64,000 nt of DNA from Hyphomicrobiales bacterium (GTDB taxonomy: Bacteria; Pseudomonadota; Alphaproteobacteria; Rhizobiales; Rhizobiaceae), in the NCBI GenBank assembly GCA_900468625.1, contig UBUL01000026.1, positions 62,001 through 126,000 of the forward strand, read 5' to 3'. The notes under the pieces were generated by a model. It was given only the letters and a program-made list of their open reading frames with translations. It did not search any database and had not been told where the DNA came from. The stretch's first letter is position 1, and each line of letters starts with the position of its first letter. The position numbers and the translations under genes were made by a program. This document shows, one piece after another, positions 42,137-51,392 of the stretch.

Positions 42137-44242
42137 TCATCCCGCCCGCAGGAAGCGGATGGCTTCGTCGCGGCGGAAGAGATAGAGCAGCGTGCGCACC
42201 GCCGCACCCCGCTCGCTCGTCAGCTCCGGATCGCGCTCGATCAGATAGGCGGCATCCTTGCGGGCGATTTCCAGGAGGTCGGCATGGGCCTCCAGACTGG
42301 CAATACGGAAGCCCGGCGTGCCCGACTGGCGCGTTCCGAGAAGCTCGCCTTCGCCACGCAGTTTCAAATCCTCCTCGGCAATCCGGAAGCCGTCCTCGGT
42401 CTCGCGCATGATCGACAGCCGCGCATGCCCTGTTTCGCCGAGCGGGCCTTTGTAGAGCAGGATGCAGGTGGATGCTTCGTCGCCGCGGCCGACGCGGCCG
42501 CGCAACTGGTGAAGCTGCGCCAGACCGAAACGCTCCGCATGTTCGATGACCATGATCGTCGCGTCCGGCACGTCGACGCCCACTTCCACCACGGTCGTGG
42601 CGACCAGCAGACGGATCTCGCCGTTCTTGAAGGCCATCATGACGGCATCTTTTTCCGGGCCGCTCATTCGGCCATGGATGAGGCCGATGCCGCGACCGAG
42701 TGCCTTCGTCAGCGCCTCATGGCGTTCCTCGACTGACATTAAATCGGATTCTTCAGATTCCTCCACAAGTGGGCATATCCAATAGGCTTTTTTGCCTTTT
42801 GATAGCGCACTCTTCAAGCGAGCAACGATATCGCCGGTTCGCTCGTTCGGAATGGTGATCGTCTGAATCGGCTTGCGACCCGCCGGCTTCTCAGTAAGCT
42901 TGGAAACGTCCATGTCGCCGAAAGCGGCCAGTACCAGCGTTCGCGGGATCGGCGTTGCGGTCATGACGAGCATATGCGGCGAGATGCCCTTCGCGGTCAG
43001 GCGCAAGCGCTGGTGAACGCCGAAGCGATGCTGCTCATCGACGACGGCCAGCATCAGGTTGGCATAGGCAACGCTGTCCTGAAACAGGGCGTGGGTGCCG
43101 ATGATGATCTGCGCTTCTCCCGAAGCGATGCGCTCCAGGATCGCATCCCGCTCGCGGCCCTTCGTGCGGCCTGTTAGAACTTCGACAGAAATATTTGCAT
43201 TTGCTGCGAATTTTGAAATCGTTAGATGATGCTGCCGCGCCAGAATTTCGGTCGGCGCCATCAGCACCGCCTGACCGCCGCTTTCGATCACGGCGGCGAT
43301 TGCCATCAGCGCAACCAACGTCTTTCCCGCGCCGACATCGCCCTGCAGCAGCCGGAGCATGCGTTCCGTGCCGGCCATATCCCTGAGAATATCCGCAATC
43401 GCATCGCGCTGGCTGTTCGTCATCGAAAATGGAAGGAATTCCAGTATCTTGCCGCTGATTTCTCCAGTTGCGTGCACGGGCTGACCGGCAACCTTGCGCA
43501 GTCTCTGGCGCACGAGGGAGAGAGACAGCTGCCCCGCCAGGAACTCATCATAGGCAAGCCGGCGGCGGGCAGGCGCCTGCGGATCGATATCGGCGGCGTC
43601 CCGCGGCGCATGCAGCATATGGAAGCTGTCGGAGATCGAGGGAAAGCCCTGCTTTTGAGTAAGGGCGACATCATCCCATTCGGGCAGTTGCGGGATGCGC
43701 GGCAGCGCCGCCTCGATGGTCTTGCGCAGGAACTTCGGCGTCAGCCCGGCGGTCAGCGGATAGACCGGCTCGACCAGCGGCAGGTTTTCGGCCTCGCTTT
43801 CGCGCATGATATAGTCCGGGTGCACCATGGACGGACGGCCGTTGAACCAGTCGACCTTGCCGCTGACGGTGACGGCCTCGTCGATCGGCAACTGCTTTTC
43901 CAGCCATTGCGCCTTACCACGGAAGAAGACCAGCGCAAGCTCGCCGGTTTCGTCATGCAGATAGACGCGATAGGGCACGTTGCTGCGCGCGTTGGGCGGC
44001 GGCTGATGGCGATCGACGCGGCCGGTGATGGTGACGATGGCGCCCTGCGGCGCGCGGGCGATGCCAGGCTGTTCGCGCCGGTCGATGATCGAATGCGGCG
44101 CGTGGAAAATAAGGTCGATGACGCGGCAATCGTCGATGGTTTCGCGGTCGAGCAACTTGACCAGCAGCTCGGATGCTTTCGGCCCGACGCCGGGCAGCGA
44201 AGAGATGGAGGCAAATAGCGGATCAAGGATGGCGGGACGCAT
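42137..44242 (-). CDS. recG: ATP-dependent DNA helicase RecG
   Basis: Remodels stalled replication forks and branched DNA. The 701-residue protein has the N-terminal wedge domain (VTITGRVDRHQPP, FFRGKAQWLEKQL), then a superfamily 2 helicase core with Walker A GDVGAGKT, motif Ia APTEILARQHHLT, the DEAH-like box DEQHRFGVHQR, motif III TATPIPRTL, and C-terminal motifs ATTVVEVGVDVPDATIM and LHQLRGRVGRGDE. The ATG at 44242 (MRPAILDPLF) is preferred over a TTG three codons upstream. It is divergent from sdhE-mfd. Confidence 0.96.
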   Translation of the reverse strand: MRPAILDPLFASISSLPGVGPKASELLVKLLDRETIDDCRVIDLIFHAPHSIIDRREQPGIARAPQGAIVTITGRVDRHQPPPNARSNVPYRVYLHDETGELALVFFRGKAQWLEKQLPIDEAVTVSGKVDWFNGRPSMVHPDYIMRESEAENLPLVEPVYPLTAGLTPKFLRKTIEAALPRIPQLPEWDDVALTQKQGFPSISDSFHMLHAPRDAADIDPQAPARRRLAYDEFLAGQLSLSLVRQRLRKVAGQPVHATGEISGKILEFLPFSMTNSQRDAIADILRDMAGTERMLRLLQGDVGAGKTLVALMAIAAVIESGGQAVLMAPTEILARQHHLTISKFAANANISVEVLTGRTKGRERDAILERIASGEAQIIIGTHALFQDSVAYANLMLAVVDEQHRFGVHQRLRLTAKGISPHMLVMTATPIPRTLVLAAFGDMDVSKLTEKPAGRKPIQTITIPNERTGDIVARLKSALSKGKKAYWICPLVEESEESDLMSVEERHEALTKALGRGIGLIHGRMSGPEKDAVMMAFKNGEIRLLVATTVVEVGVDVPDATIMVIEHAERFGLAQLHQLRGRVGRGDEASTCILLYKGPLGETGHARLSIMRETEDGFRIAEEDLKLRGEGELLGTRQSGTPGFRIASLEAHADLLEIARKDAAYLIERDPELTSERGAAVRTLLYLFRRDEAIRFLRAG

Positions 44243-44415
44243 GGTGGGCAAAATGCGACGGGCGGGGCGTATTTGGCAAGGGGCGCGTGGGAACTCGGCT
44301 CCATTGTGTCAAACGCTCCCCGGAAAATTGCGTTGCAGGTGCTTTTTTCTGAAAAACCGGTTCCCACCTTACAACGCTGGTTTTATAGAGACGCATCAAC
44401 ATAAAGGTGTTCTTG

Positions 44416-44730
44416 ATGACTGGGCTTACCCTCAGCAGTGCCGATCTCGATCCTCGCCGTCGGCGCATCCTTTTCCGTTGCTGGCATCGCGGCATCCGCG
44501 AGATGGATCTGGTCTTCGGCCAGTTTGCCGATAACGAGCTGCCAGGCCTTGCCGAGGCCGATCTCGACGAGCTGGAGCGCATCATGGCCGAGGAAGACAA
44601 TGATCTGCTCAAGTGGATCCTCGGCAGCCAGCCGACGCCGCAGCACCTGCAGACGCCGCTTTTTGAGCGTTTGGCCTCCTACAAGCCCGATTTCGAAGAG
44701 ATAGCCGAAAGGTTCGGATTAACGAAATGA
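44416..44730 (+). CDS. sdhE: Succinate dehydrogenase assembly factor SdhE (DUF339)
   Basis: Small cytoplasmic protein of 104 residues that helps attach FAD covalently to SdhA. The family signature is visible as RRRRILFRCWHRGIREMDLVFG (residues about 16-37, equivalent to the RGxxE motif RGIRE), followed by LDELERIMAEEDNDLLKWI. AAAGG lies eight bases before the ATG at 44416; a GTG at 44407 is less likely. It overlaps mfd by ATGA, so both are translated together although their roles differ; this pairing is seen in other rhizobia. Confidence 0.92.
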   Translation: MTGLTLSSADLDPRRRRILFRCWHRGIREMDLVFGQFADNELPGLAEADLDELERIMAEEDNDLLKWILGSQPTPQHLQTPLFERLASYKPDFEEIAERFGLTK

Positions 44731-47700
44731 TCCCCGGTTTCGACGCGAAGAAGCTGCTCGCCGCCAGTGAGCCGATGACGATCGGGCATGTCCCGGCCGG
44801 TCTCGAGCCGTTCCTGGTTGCCGAAATGGCGAGAGCCGGCCAGCCGATCGCCTATGTCATGTCCGACGGCCAGCATATGGCCGACGTTGAGCAGATGCTT
44901 GGCTTCATCGCGCCTGAAATTCCGGTTCTCACCCTGCCGGCCTGGGACTGCCTTCCCTATGACCGCGTTTCCCCAAGTTCCGACACGTCTGCGCGACGCC
45001 TTGCGGCGCTGTCTGGCCTCATTGCCCATCATCGCAAACCGCATGCGGCGGTGGTGCTGGTAACCGTCAATGCCATGCTGCAGAAAGTGGCGCCGCAGGA
45101 CATTATCGAGAGCCTGGCGTTTTCTGCCCGACCGGGCAACCAGGTCCGGATGGACGATATCGCGGCCCGCCTGGAGCGCAACGGCTTCGAGCGCGTGGCG
45201 ACCGTGCGCGAGGTCGGCGAATATGCCGTGCGCGGCGGCATTCTCGATGTCTTCGTTCCGGGCACCGAGGAACCGGTGCGCCTGGATTTCTTCGGCGATA
45301 CGCTGGAAAGCATCCGCAGCTTCGATCCCGCCAGCCAGCGCACGACCGGGCAGGTCCGCTCGCTCGATCTCAATCCGATGAGCGAAGTGACGCTGACGCC
45401 GGATACGATCAGCCGCTTCCGCAAGAACTATCTCTCCGCCTTCGGCGCCGCCACGCGCGACGACGCGCTCTATCTCGCCGTTTCCGAAGGGCGTCGCTAC
45501 GCCGGCATGGAACATTGGCTGCCACTCTTCTACGAGAAGCTGGAGACGGTCTTCGACTACCTTAAAGGCTTCCGGCTGGTGACGGACCATACCGTACGCG
45601 AGGCGGCCGAGGAGCGCTCCAAGCTCGTTTTCGACTATTACGACGCCCGCCTTCAATCCGGCCAGCCTGCCAAAGGTCAGATGGCGCAGGGCACCCCCTA
45701 TAAGCCCGTGACGCCGGGCCAGCTCTATCTGGATGGCAAGGCCTTCGGCAATGCGCTCGATGCCTTCGGCGCCGTCCGCATTTCGCCCTTCAACGAACAT
45801 GAGGGCGAGGCGCGTCGCGTCATCGAGCTTGATGCCCGCCAGGGGCCGCGCTGGGCGCGGTCAGCGACCGACACAACCGATAGCGAGCGCGTCAACGTCT
45901 TCGACGCCGTCGTCAAGCATATCGCCGACAAGCGGGCTGCGGGCGGCAAGGTGCTGATTTCGGCCTGGACCGAAGGCTCGCTCGATCGCCTCTTGCAGGT
46001 GCTCTCCGAACATGGGCTGGCGCGCGTTAAGACGATCGAGGCGTTCAAGGATCTCGGCGGCCTGGCGAAGGGCGAGGCGGCAGCGGCGGTGCTCAGCCTG
46101 GAAGCCGGTTTCGAGGCCGGCGATCTGATCGTCATCGGCGAGCAGGATATTCTCGGCGACCGCATGGTGCGTCGCTCGAAGCGCCGCAAGCGGGCCGCCG
46201 ATTTCATCTCGGAAGTGGCAGGCCTAGACGAAGGCTCGATCGTCGTCCATGCCGAGCATGGCATTGGCCGCTTCGTCGGGCTCCGGACTATCGAGGCTGC
46301 CGGGGCGCCGCATGCCTGCCTTGAGCTGCAATATGCCGACGAGGCCAAGCTGTTCCTGCCGGTCGAAAACATCGATCTCCTTTCGCGCTATGGCGGCGAG
46401 GGCACCGAGGCGCAGCTTGACAAGCTCGGCGGCGGTGCATGGCAGATGCGCAAGGCCAAGCTCAAGAAGCGCCTGCTCGATATGGCCGGCGCCTTGATCC
46501 GCGTCGCGGCCGAACGCCTGACGCGCCATGCGCCCGTGCTCAGCACGCCGGATGGCCTCTACGACGAGTTCGCCGCGCGCTTCCCTTATGACGAGACCGA
46601 CGACCAGATGAACGCCATCGAGGCGGTGCGCGACGATCTCGGCGCCGGACGGCCGATGGACCGCCTCGTCTGCGGCGACGTCGGCTTCGGCAAGACGGAA
46701 GTGGCCCTGCGTGCCGCTTTCGTCGCCGCCATGAACGGCGTGCAGGTCGCCGTCGTCGTACCGACGACCCTGCTTTCGCGTCAGCATTTCAAGACCTTCT
46801 CCGAGCGTTTCCGCGGTCTGCCGATCCGCGTGCAGCAAGCGTCCCGCTTGGTCGGTTCCAAGGATCTGGCGCTTACTAAGAAGGAAGTGGCCGAGGGCAA
46901 GACGGATATCGTCGTCGGCACGCACGCGTTGCTCGGCGCCGGCATCAAGTTCGCCAATCTCGGCCTGCTGGTCATCGACGAAGAGCAGCATTTCGGCGTG
47001 AAGCACAAGGAGCGCCTGAAGGAGCTGAAGAGCGACGTGCATGTGCTGACGCTGTCGGCGACGCCGATCCCGCGCACGCTGCAGCTGGCGATGACGGGTG
47101 TGCGCGAACTGTCGCTGATCACCACGCCGCCGGTCGACCGCATGGCGGTGCGCACCTTCATCTCGCCGTTCGATTCCCTCGTCATCCGTGAGACGCTGAT
47201 GCGCGAGCATTATCGCGGCGGTCAGAGCTTCTATGTCTGCCCGCGTCTCGCCGATCTCGCCGATATCCATGCCTTCCTGCAATCGGATGTGCCGGAGCTG
47301 AAGGTGGCGGTCGCGCACGGCCAGATGCCGGCCGGCGAGCTGGAAGACATCATGAATGCCTTCTACGAAGGCCGTTACGATGTGCTGCTCTCCACCACCA
47401 TCGTCGAATCCGGCCTAGACGTGCCGACGGCCAACACGCTGATCGTCCATCGTGCCGACATGTTTGGCCTCGCCCAGCTCTATCAGCTTCGCGGCCGTGT
47501 CGGCCGCTCCAAGGTCCGCGCCTTCGCGCTCTTCACCCTGCCGGTCAACAAGGTGCTGACCACGACGGCGGAGCGCCGGCTGAAAGTGCTGCAGTCGCTC
47601 GACACGCTCGGCGCCGGCTTCCAGCTCGCCAGCCACGATCTCGATATTCGCGGCGCCGGCAATCTGCTCGGCGAGGAACAGTCGGGGCATATCAAGGAAG

Positions 47701-48227
47701 TGGGCTTCGAGCTTTACCAGCAGATGCTCGAGGAGGCGGTTGCCGAGGTCAAGGGCGTCGACGAAATCCAGGATACCGGCTGGTCGCCGCAGATCTCCGT
47801 CGGCACGCCGGTCATGATCCCCGACGATTACGTGCCGGATCTGCATCTGCGCATGGCGCTCTACCGCCGCCTCGGCGAGATCACCGAAATCAAGGAGATC
47901 GACGGTTTCGGAGCCGAAATGATCGACCGCTTCGGTCCGTTGCCGATCGAGGTGCAGCATCTTCTCAAGATCGTCTACATCAAGTCGCTCTGCCGCATCG
48001 CCAATGTCGAGAAGCTGGATGCCGGCCCGAAAGGCGTCGTCGTGCAGTTCCGCAACAAGGAATTCCCGAACCCCGCCAATCTCGTCGGCTACATCGCCAA
48101 GCAGGGCACGATGGCCAAGATCCGTCCCGACCAGAGCGTGTTCCTGACGCGCGATCTGCCGACGCCGGAAAAACGGCTGCAGGGGGCGGCTGTTGTCATG
48201 ACGCAGCTGGCGGAGTTGGCGAAGTAG
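44727..48227 (+). CDS. mfd: Transcription-repair coupling factor Mfd
   Basis: Removes RNA polymerase stalled at DNA lesions and recruits UvrA. The 1166-residue length is normal. Order of parts: N-terminal UvrB-like region (PAWDCLPYDRVSPSSD, RGGILDVF), RNA polymerase interaction domain near residues 490-570 (DEGSIVVHAEHGIGRFVGL), translocase core with Walker A GDVGFGKTE, DEEQHFGVKHKERLK, TLSATPIPRTLQLAM and VGRSKVRAFA, then the C-terminal TRCF domain. Its partner uvrA lies at 59-62 kb. It starts inside the sdhE stop (ATGA) and converges on ubiA. Confidence 0.97.
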   Translation: MIPGFDAKKLLAASEPMTIGHVPAGLEPFLVAEMARAGQPIAYVMSDGQHMADVEQMLGFIAPEIPVLTLPAWDCLPYDRVSPSSDTSARRLAALSGLIAHHRKPHAAVVLVTVNAMLQKVAPQDIIESLAFSARPGNQVRMDDIAARLERNGFERVATVREVGEYAVRGGILDVFVPGTEEPVRLDFFGDTLESIRSFDPASQRTTGQVRSLDLNPMSEVTLTPDTISRFRKNYLSAFGAATRDDALYLAVSEGRRYAGMEHWLPLFYEKLETVFDYLKGFRLVTDHTVREAAEERSKLVFDYYDARLQSGQPAKGQMAQGTPYKPVTPGQLYLDGKAFGNALDAFGAVRISPFNEHEGEARRVIELDARQGPRWARSATDTTDSERVNVFDAVVKHIADKRAAGGKVLISAWTEGSLDRLLQVLSEHGLARVKTIEAFKDLGGLAKGEAAAAVLSLEAGFEAGDLIVIGEQDILGDRMVRRSKRRKRAADFISEVAGLDEGSIVVHAEHGIGRFVGLRTIEAAGAPHACLELQYADEAKLFLPVENIDLLSRYGGEGTEAQLDKLGGGAWQMRKAKLKKRLLDMAGALIRVAAERLTRHAPVLSTPDGLYDEFAARFPYDETDDQMNAIEAVRDDLGAGRPMDRLVCGDVGFGKTEVALRAAFVAAMNGVQVAVVVPTTLLSRQHFKTFSERFRGLPIRVQQASRLVGSKDLALTKKEVAEGKTDIVVGTHALLGAGIKFANLGLLVIDEEQHFGVKHKERLKELKSDVHVLTLSATPIPRTLQLAMTGVRELSLITTPPVDRMAVRTFISPFDSLVIRETLMREHYRGGQSFYVCPRLADLADIHAFLQSDVPELKVAVAHGQMPAGELEDIMNAFYEGRYDVLLSTTIVESGLDVPTANTLIVHRADMFGLAQLYQLRGRVGRSKVRAFALFTLPVNKVLTTTAERRLKVLQSLDTLGAGFQLASHDLDIRGAGNLLGEEQSGHIKEVGFELYQQMLEEAVAEVKGVDEIQDTGWSPQISVGTPVMIPDDYVPDLHLRMALYRRLGEITEIKEIDGFGAEMIDRFGPLPIEVQHLLKIVYIKSLCRIANVEKLDAGPKGVVVQFRNKEFPNPANLVGYIAKQGTMAKIRPDQSVFLTRDLPTPEKRLQGAAVVMTQLAELAK

Positions 48228-48308
48228 GAAGGCATCGTAGCCGAAGGTCGCACCGGCAGGATCGTAGGGAAGGCTATCGAACGCCAACTCTCTGCCTGGT
48301 TGGTCTGC

Positions 48309-49226
48309 TTACAGCGTTCCAGCGAAGACTGTGGCCGCCAGCAATATGCCTGTCAGGATATTCGCCAAAAACAGTCTGTAATTGATCTCGGGCCGCGCAA
48401 GATCGAGGCGCCATGTCTGCCAGCCGAGATGTGCGGCGATGACCAGCATTCCGACGGCATAGGGCAATGACATACCGGTCATCCATCCCCCGACCGACCA
48501 TGCTGCGACAGCCACGGCATAGAATAGGCCGATACATGCCCTGCCACGGTTGCCAAACAGTATGGCGGTCGACTTCAAGCCCAGTTGCATGTCGTCCCGA
48601 ACATCGACATAGGCATAAACGGTATCGTAGCCGATCTGCCAGGCGATGGCTCCGAGCCACATCAGGAGCGCTCCGGCGGGGATCTCGCCTGTGATCTCCG
48701 ACCATGCCATCACCATTCCCCAGTTGAATGCCGCGCCAAGAATGGCCTGCGGCCAATAAGTGAAGCGCTTGCCGAGCGGATAGACAAAGACAAGCGGCAG
48801 GATGCAGATGGCGATGACACGTGTGTAGGATGTCAGGAAGAGAAGGAGCGAAGCGGCCAATGCGAGTTCCACCGCCAGGAACATGAGTGCCCACGGCACG
48901 CCGATCTGTCCGCTCGCCAATGGCCGAAAGCGTGTGCGCTCGACATGCCCATCAAACTTTCGATCGGCAATGTCGTTGACCGTCGAGCCGGCGCTTCTCA
49001 TCAGCAATGCACCCAGCGAGAAGATGGCCAGTTGTCTGAGGTCTGGAAAACCATGCGAGGCTTGGATCAGCGCTGCCCAGCAGGGAAAAAGCGTCAGCCA
49101 AATGCCAACCGGCCGATCCAGCCGCGCAAGCCGCGTGTAGGGTCTCAACGCCGCAGGCAAACGACGATCCACCCAGTCTCCGAGTCTTATATCGCTTAGG
49201 TCAGGACGGATGGAAACGTTCATCAT
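48309..49226 (-). CDS. ubiA: 4-hydroxybenzoate polyprenyltransferase UbiA
   Basis: Integral membrane prenyltransferase that attaches the polyprenyl tail to 4-hydroxybenzoate in ubiquinone synthesis. The 305-residue product has about eight helices, the first aspartate motif NDIADRKFDGHVERT (with SAGSTVNDIADRKFD) and the second YAYVDVRDDMQLGLKSTA, plus RLDRPVGIWLTLFPCWAAL at the start. I chose the ATG at 49226 (MMNVSIRPDL); the frame is open to 49274 but that lead is Arg-rich and unlike the family. With the UbiH-type gene at 22.6 kb it is one of two ubiquinone genes in the window, not linked to each other. Confidence 0.94.
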   Translation of the reverse strand: MMNVSIRPDLSDIRLGDWVDRRLPAALRPYTRLARLDRPVGIWLTLFPCWAALIQASHGFPDLRQLAIFSLGALLMRSAGSTVNDIADRKFDGHVERTRFRPLASGQIGVPWALMFLAVELALAASLLLFLTSYTRVIAICILPLVFVYPLGKRFTYWPQAILGAAFNWGMVMAWSEITGEIPAGALLMWLGAIAWQIGYDTVYAYVDVRDDMQLGLKSTAILFGNRGRACIGLFYAVAVAAWSVGGWMTGMSLPYAVGMLVIAAHLGWQTWRLDLARPEINYRLFLANILTGILLAATVFAGTL

Positions 49227-49372
49227 CGAAATCCGCAGTTTAATGGCCGAAGGAAAATAGCGACTTCGGCACATGTCGCAACGGCCTGAAGCGCGGTTGC
49301 GTCAATTTCGCTTCGATGTGATTTTCGACCCACGGCTGCCTTTTTTGCCGTGGGTCGGAATCTGATTATGCC

Positions 49373-49798
49373 TTACGCCGCTTCCGGTTTGCCCGCCTCT
49401 CCAGCATCTGGAATGCGCGCGATGACCTTGATTTCGAAATCGAAGCCAGCCAGCCAGTTGACGCCGACAGCCGTCCAGTTCGGATAGGGTTTTTCGCTGA
49501 AGACCCGGTTCTTGACGGTCATGATCGTACCGAACTGCTGCTCGGGATCTGTGTGGAACGTCGTGACATCGATGATGTCGTCGAAAGTGCAGCCTGCCGC
49601 CTCCAGAGTCGCTTTCAGATTGTCGAAGGCGAGCTGGACCTGTTTTTCGAAATCCGGCTCGGGGCTCCCATCGGTGCGGCTGCCGACCTGGCCGGAGACG
49701 AACAGCAGATCGCCGGAACGAATCGCGGCGGAATAGCCATGCTCCTCGTAAAGCGCATGTCTGTTCTTCGGGAAAATCGCATTCCTGGTCGTCATCAT
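49373..49798 (-). CDS. RidA family (YjgF/YER057c/UK114) protein
   Basis: Small trimeric-type protein of 141 residues. RidA enzymes hydrolyse reactive enamine/imine intermediates made by PLP enzymes. Family features: YSAAIRSGDLLFVSGQVG, QVQLAFDNLKATLEAAG, and DIIDVTTFHTD. The arginine that binds the substrate carboxylate in true RidA proteins (in the C-terminal R-x-L-V-E type region) is not obvious: the ending reads VKVIARIP-like IKVIARIPDAGE, so it may belong to a subgroup without deaminase activity. It is divergent from a tetR gene and shares a control region with it, which suggests TetR regulates it. Confidence 0.9.
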   Translation of the reverse strand: MMTTRNAIFPKNRHALYEEHGYSAAIRSGDLLFVSGQVGSRTDGSPEPDFEKQVQLAFDNLKATLEAAGCTFDDIIDVTTFHTDPEQQFGTIMTVKNRVFSEKPYPNWTAVGVNWLAGFDFEIKVIARIPDAGEAGKPEAA

Positions 49799-49881
49799 AT
49801 TCGCCTCTCATTTGCGTTGACGTGAAATGGTAGGAAAGGCGCAAGCTTGCGCGGCCATTCCAAAGCGCCGTCTTATTTGAT

Positions 49882-49920
49882 ATACGGAATGTATGTGAGA
49901 TATTCGCATGCGTTCCGTAT
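49882..49920. promoter_or_regulatory. Long inverted repeat in the ridA-tetR control region
   Basis: ATACGGAA (49882-49889) and TTCCGTAT (49913-49920) form a perfect 8-bp inverted repeat with a 23-base centre; the flanking TG and CG extend it partly. It lies between the divergent ridA-like and tetR genes. Confidence 0.5.
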
Positions 49921-49933
49921 GTCAATATTTCAA

Positions 49934-49946
49934 ATACGAGGCGTAT
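49934..49946. promoter_or_regulatory. Candidate TetR operator
   Basis: ATACG-AGG-CGTAT, a perfect 5-bp palindrome with 3-bp centre, 19 bases before the tetR start codon. It shares ATACG with the longer repeat at 49882-49920, as expected for several binding sites of one regulator. Confidence 0.45.
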
Positions 49947-49964
49947 ACGAACTTGGAGGGTGAT

Positions 49965-50552
49965 ATGGCAAAGCGCCTGGAAACGATGGAAGCAAACCGC
50001 AACAAGCTGATTGCCGCTGCAAGAAAAGCCTTCGCCGAGAAAGGGTTCGCCGCGGCTTCGATGGATGAGTTGACGGCGGATGCTGGTCTGACGAGGGGTG
50101 CTCTCTACCACAATTTCGGAGACAAGCGTGGATTGCTCGCCGTGATCGTGGATCAGATCGACAATGAGATGGCGTTGCGGGCGAAGGAAATCGGCACGCA
50201 GGCGGGCGGCGGCTGGCAAGGCTTGCTTGCGGAAGGCGAGGCCTATATCAAGATGGCGCTCGATCCCGAGGTGCAGCGCATCGTTCTGCTCGATGGCCCA
50301 GCCGTTCTGGGCGATCCTTCGAAATGGCCCAGCCAGAACAGCTGTCTCGCCGGCACCCGGCAGACGGTGTTGAATCTTCTGGAGCAGGGGGTCGTCAAGC
50401 CGGTGGATGTCGAGGCGGCAGCCCGGCTCCTGTCCGGCGCTGCGCTGAATGCAGCCCTCTGGGTTGCCGCCAGCGAGAATCCGACTGATGTGTTGCCCAA
50501 GGCGGTAGAAGCCTTCCGAGCAATGGCTTCGGGATTGCTGGCTAAGGCCTGA
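49965..50552 (+). CDS. TetR-family transcriptional regulator
   Basis: Regulator of 195 residues. The helix-turn-helix (about residues 25-60) reads AASMDELTADAGLTRGALYHNFGDKRGLL, the classic TetR pattern. The C-terminal ligand domain is helical with no recognisable ligand signature. GGAGGG at 49955-49960 supports the ATG at 49965; a frame from 49908 would start inside the palindromic region. It is divergent from the RidA-family gene, and two ATACG-containing palindromes lie between, so local autoregulation and control of the RidA gene are likely. Confidence 0.91.
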   Translation: MAKRLETMEANRNKLIAAARKAFAEKGFAAASMDELTADAGLTRGALYHNFGDKRGLLAVIVDQIDNEMALRAKEIGTQAGGGWQGLLAEGEAYIKMALDPEVQRIVLLDGPAVLGDPSKWPSQNSCLAGTRQTVLNLLEQGVVKPVDVEAAARLLSGAALNAALWVAASENPTDVLPKAVEAFRAMASGLLAKA

Positions 50553-50628
50553 TGCCGGTTATCGCTCGATGAATTCCGCGATCGGCGTCGCGGAAGCCCT
50601 TTCAGCTATATGGAACACCGAGCCGCGT

Positions 50629-51300
50629 TCAATTCATTCCGGCCCGCGCCTCCGCCTTCATCTTGGCGATATCCCGCAGTGCGCTTGCAAGCACATCCGG
50701 AGTCTGCGCGCCGCTCACGGCATATTGCTGGTCGAAGATGAAGAAGGGCACGCCGTTGACGCCGATCTTCTGGGCGGCGTCGATTTCGCCGACGATGAGA
50801 TCGCGATCTGCGTCGGAGGCGAGCAGAGTTGATATGACGGAGCGGTCGAGCCCGGCCTTTTCCGCGATGTCGAGCAGAACCGCATGGTCGCCGACGTTGC
50901 GGCCGTCTTCGAAATTGGCCTTGAACAGGGCATCCACCACCTTGTCCTGCTTCTCGCGGCTTTCGGTGACGGCCCAGTGGATGAGGCGGTGTGCGTCGAG
51001 CGTGTTGGGGCCGATCTTGATGGCGTCGAAATCGAATTTGATACCCACGTCGCGGCCGAGATCGGTCAGCATCTTGTGCCCCTGCGCGACACGTTCCGCG
51101 CCACCGAGCTTCTGCTCGAGAGCCTTCTTCTGGTCGACGCCTTCGGGCGGATAGTCCGGATTGAGACGGTAGGGCCGCCAGTTGAGGTCGACGCCGACTT
51201 CGTCCTGCACCTCGGCGATCGCCAGTTCCAGACGAGCCTTGCCGAGATAGCACCATGGGCAGACGACGTCGGAGACGATGTCGATCGTGATGCGTTCCAT
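50629..51300 (-). CDS. DsbA-family oxidoreductase, FrnE type
   Basis: Cytoplasmic thioredoxin-fold protein of 223 residues, no signal peptide. The redox motif CPWC is at residues 14-17 (DVVCPWCYLG). FrnE-type features follow: LNWRPYRLNPDYPPEGVD, a helical insert, and the cis-proline region IGVNGVPFFIFDQQYAVSGAQ. FrnE proteins act as disulfide isomerases or polyketide-related oxidoreductases; the physiological substrate is unknown. It converges on tetR and is preceded by a YejA-like gene on the same strand with 92 bases between. Confidence 0.92.
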   Translation of the reverse strand: MERITIDIVSDVVCPWCYLGKARLELAIAEVQDEVGVDLNWRPYRLNPDYPPEGVDQKKALEQKLGGAERVAQGHKMLTDLGRDVGIKFDFDAIKIGPNTLDAHRLIHWAVTESREKQDKVVDALFKANFEDGRNVGDHAVLLDIAEKAGLDRSVISTLLASDADRDLIVGEIDAAQKIGVNGVPFFIFDQQYAVSGAQTPDVLASALRDIAKMKAEARAGMN

Positions 51301-51392
51301 GGTTCTGTCCTTTCGGTTTTCGGGCTGTTCTCTTCCATCTAGGCCTTTGTGCCGATGGCTTCAACCGGTTACCGAAAGGGAACCATGGGACG

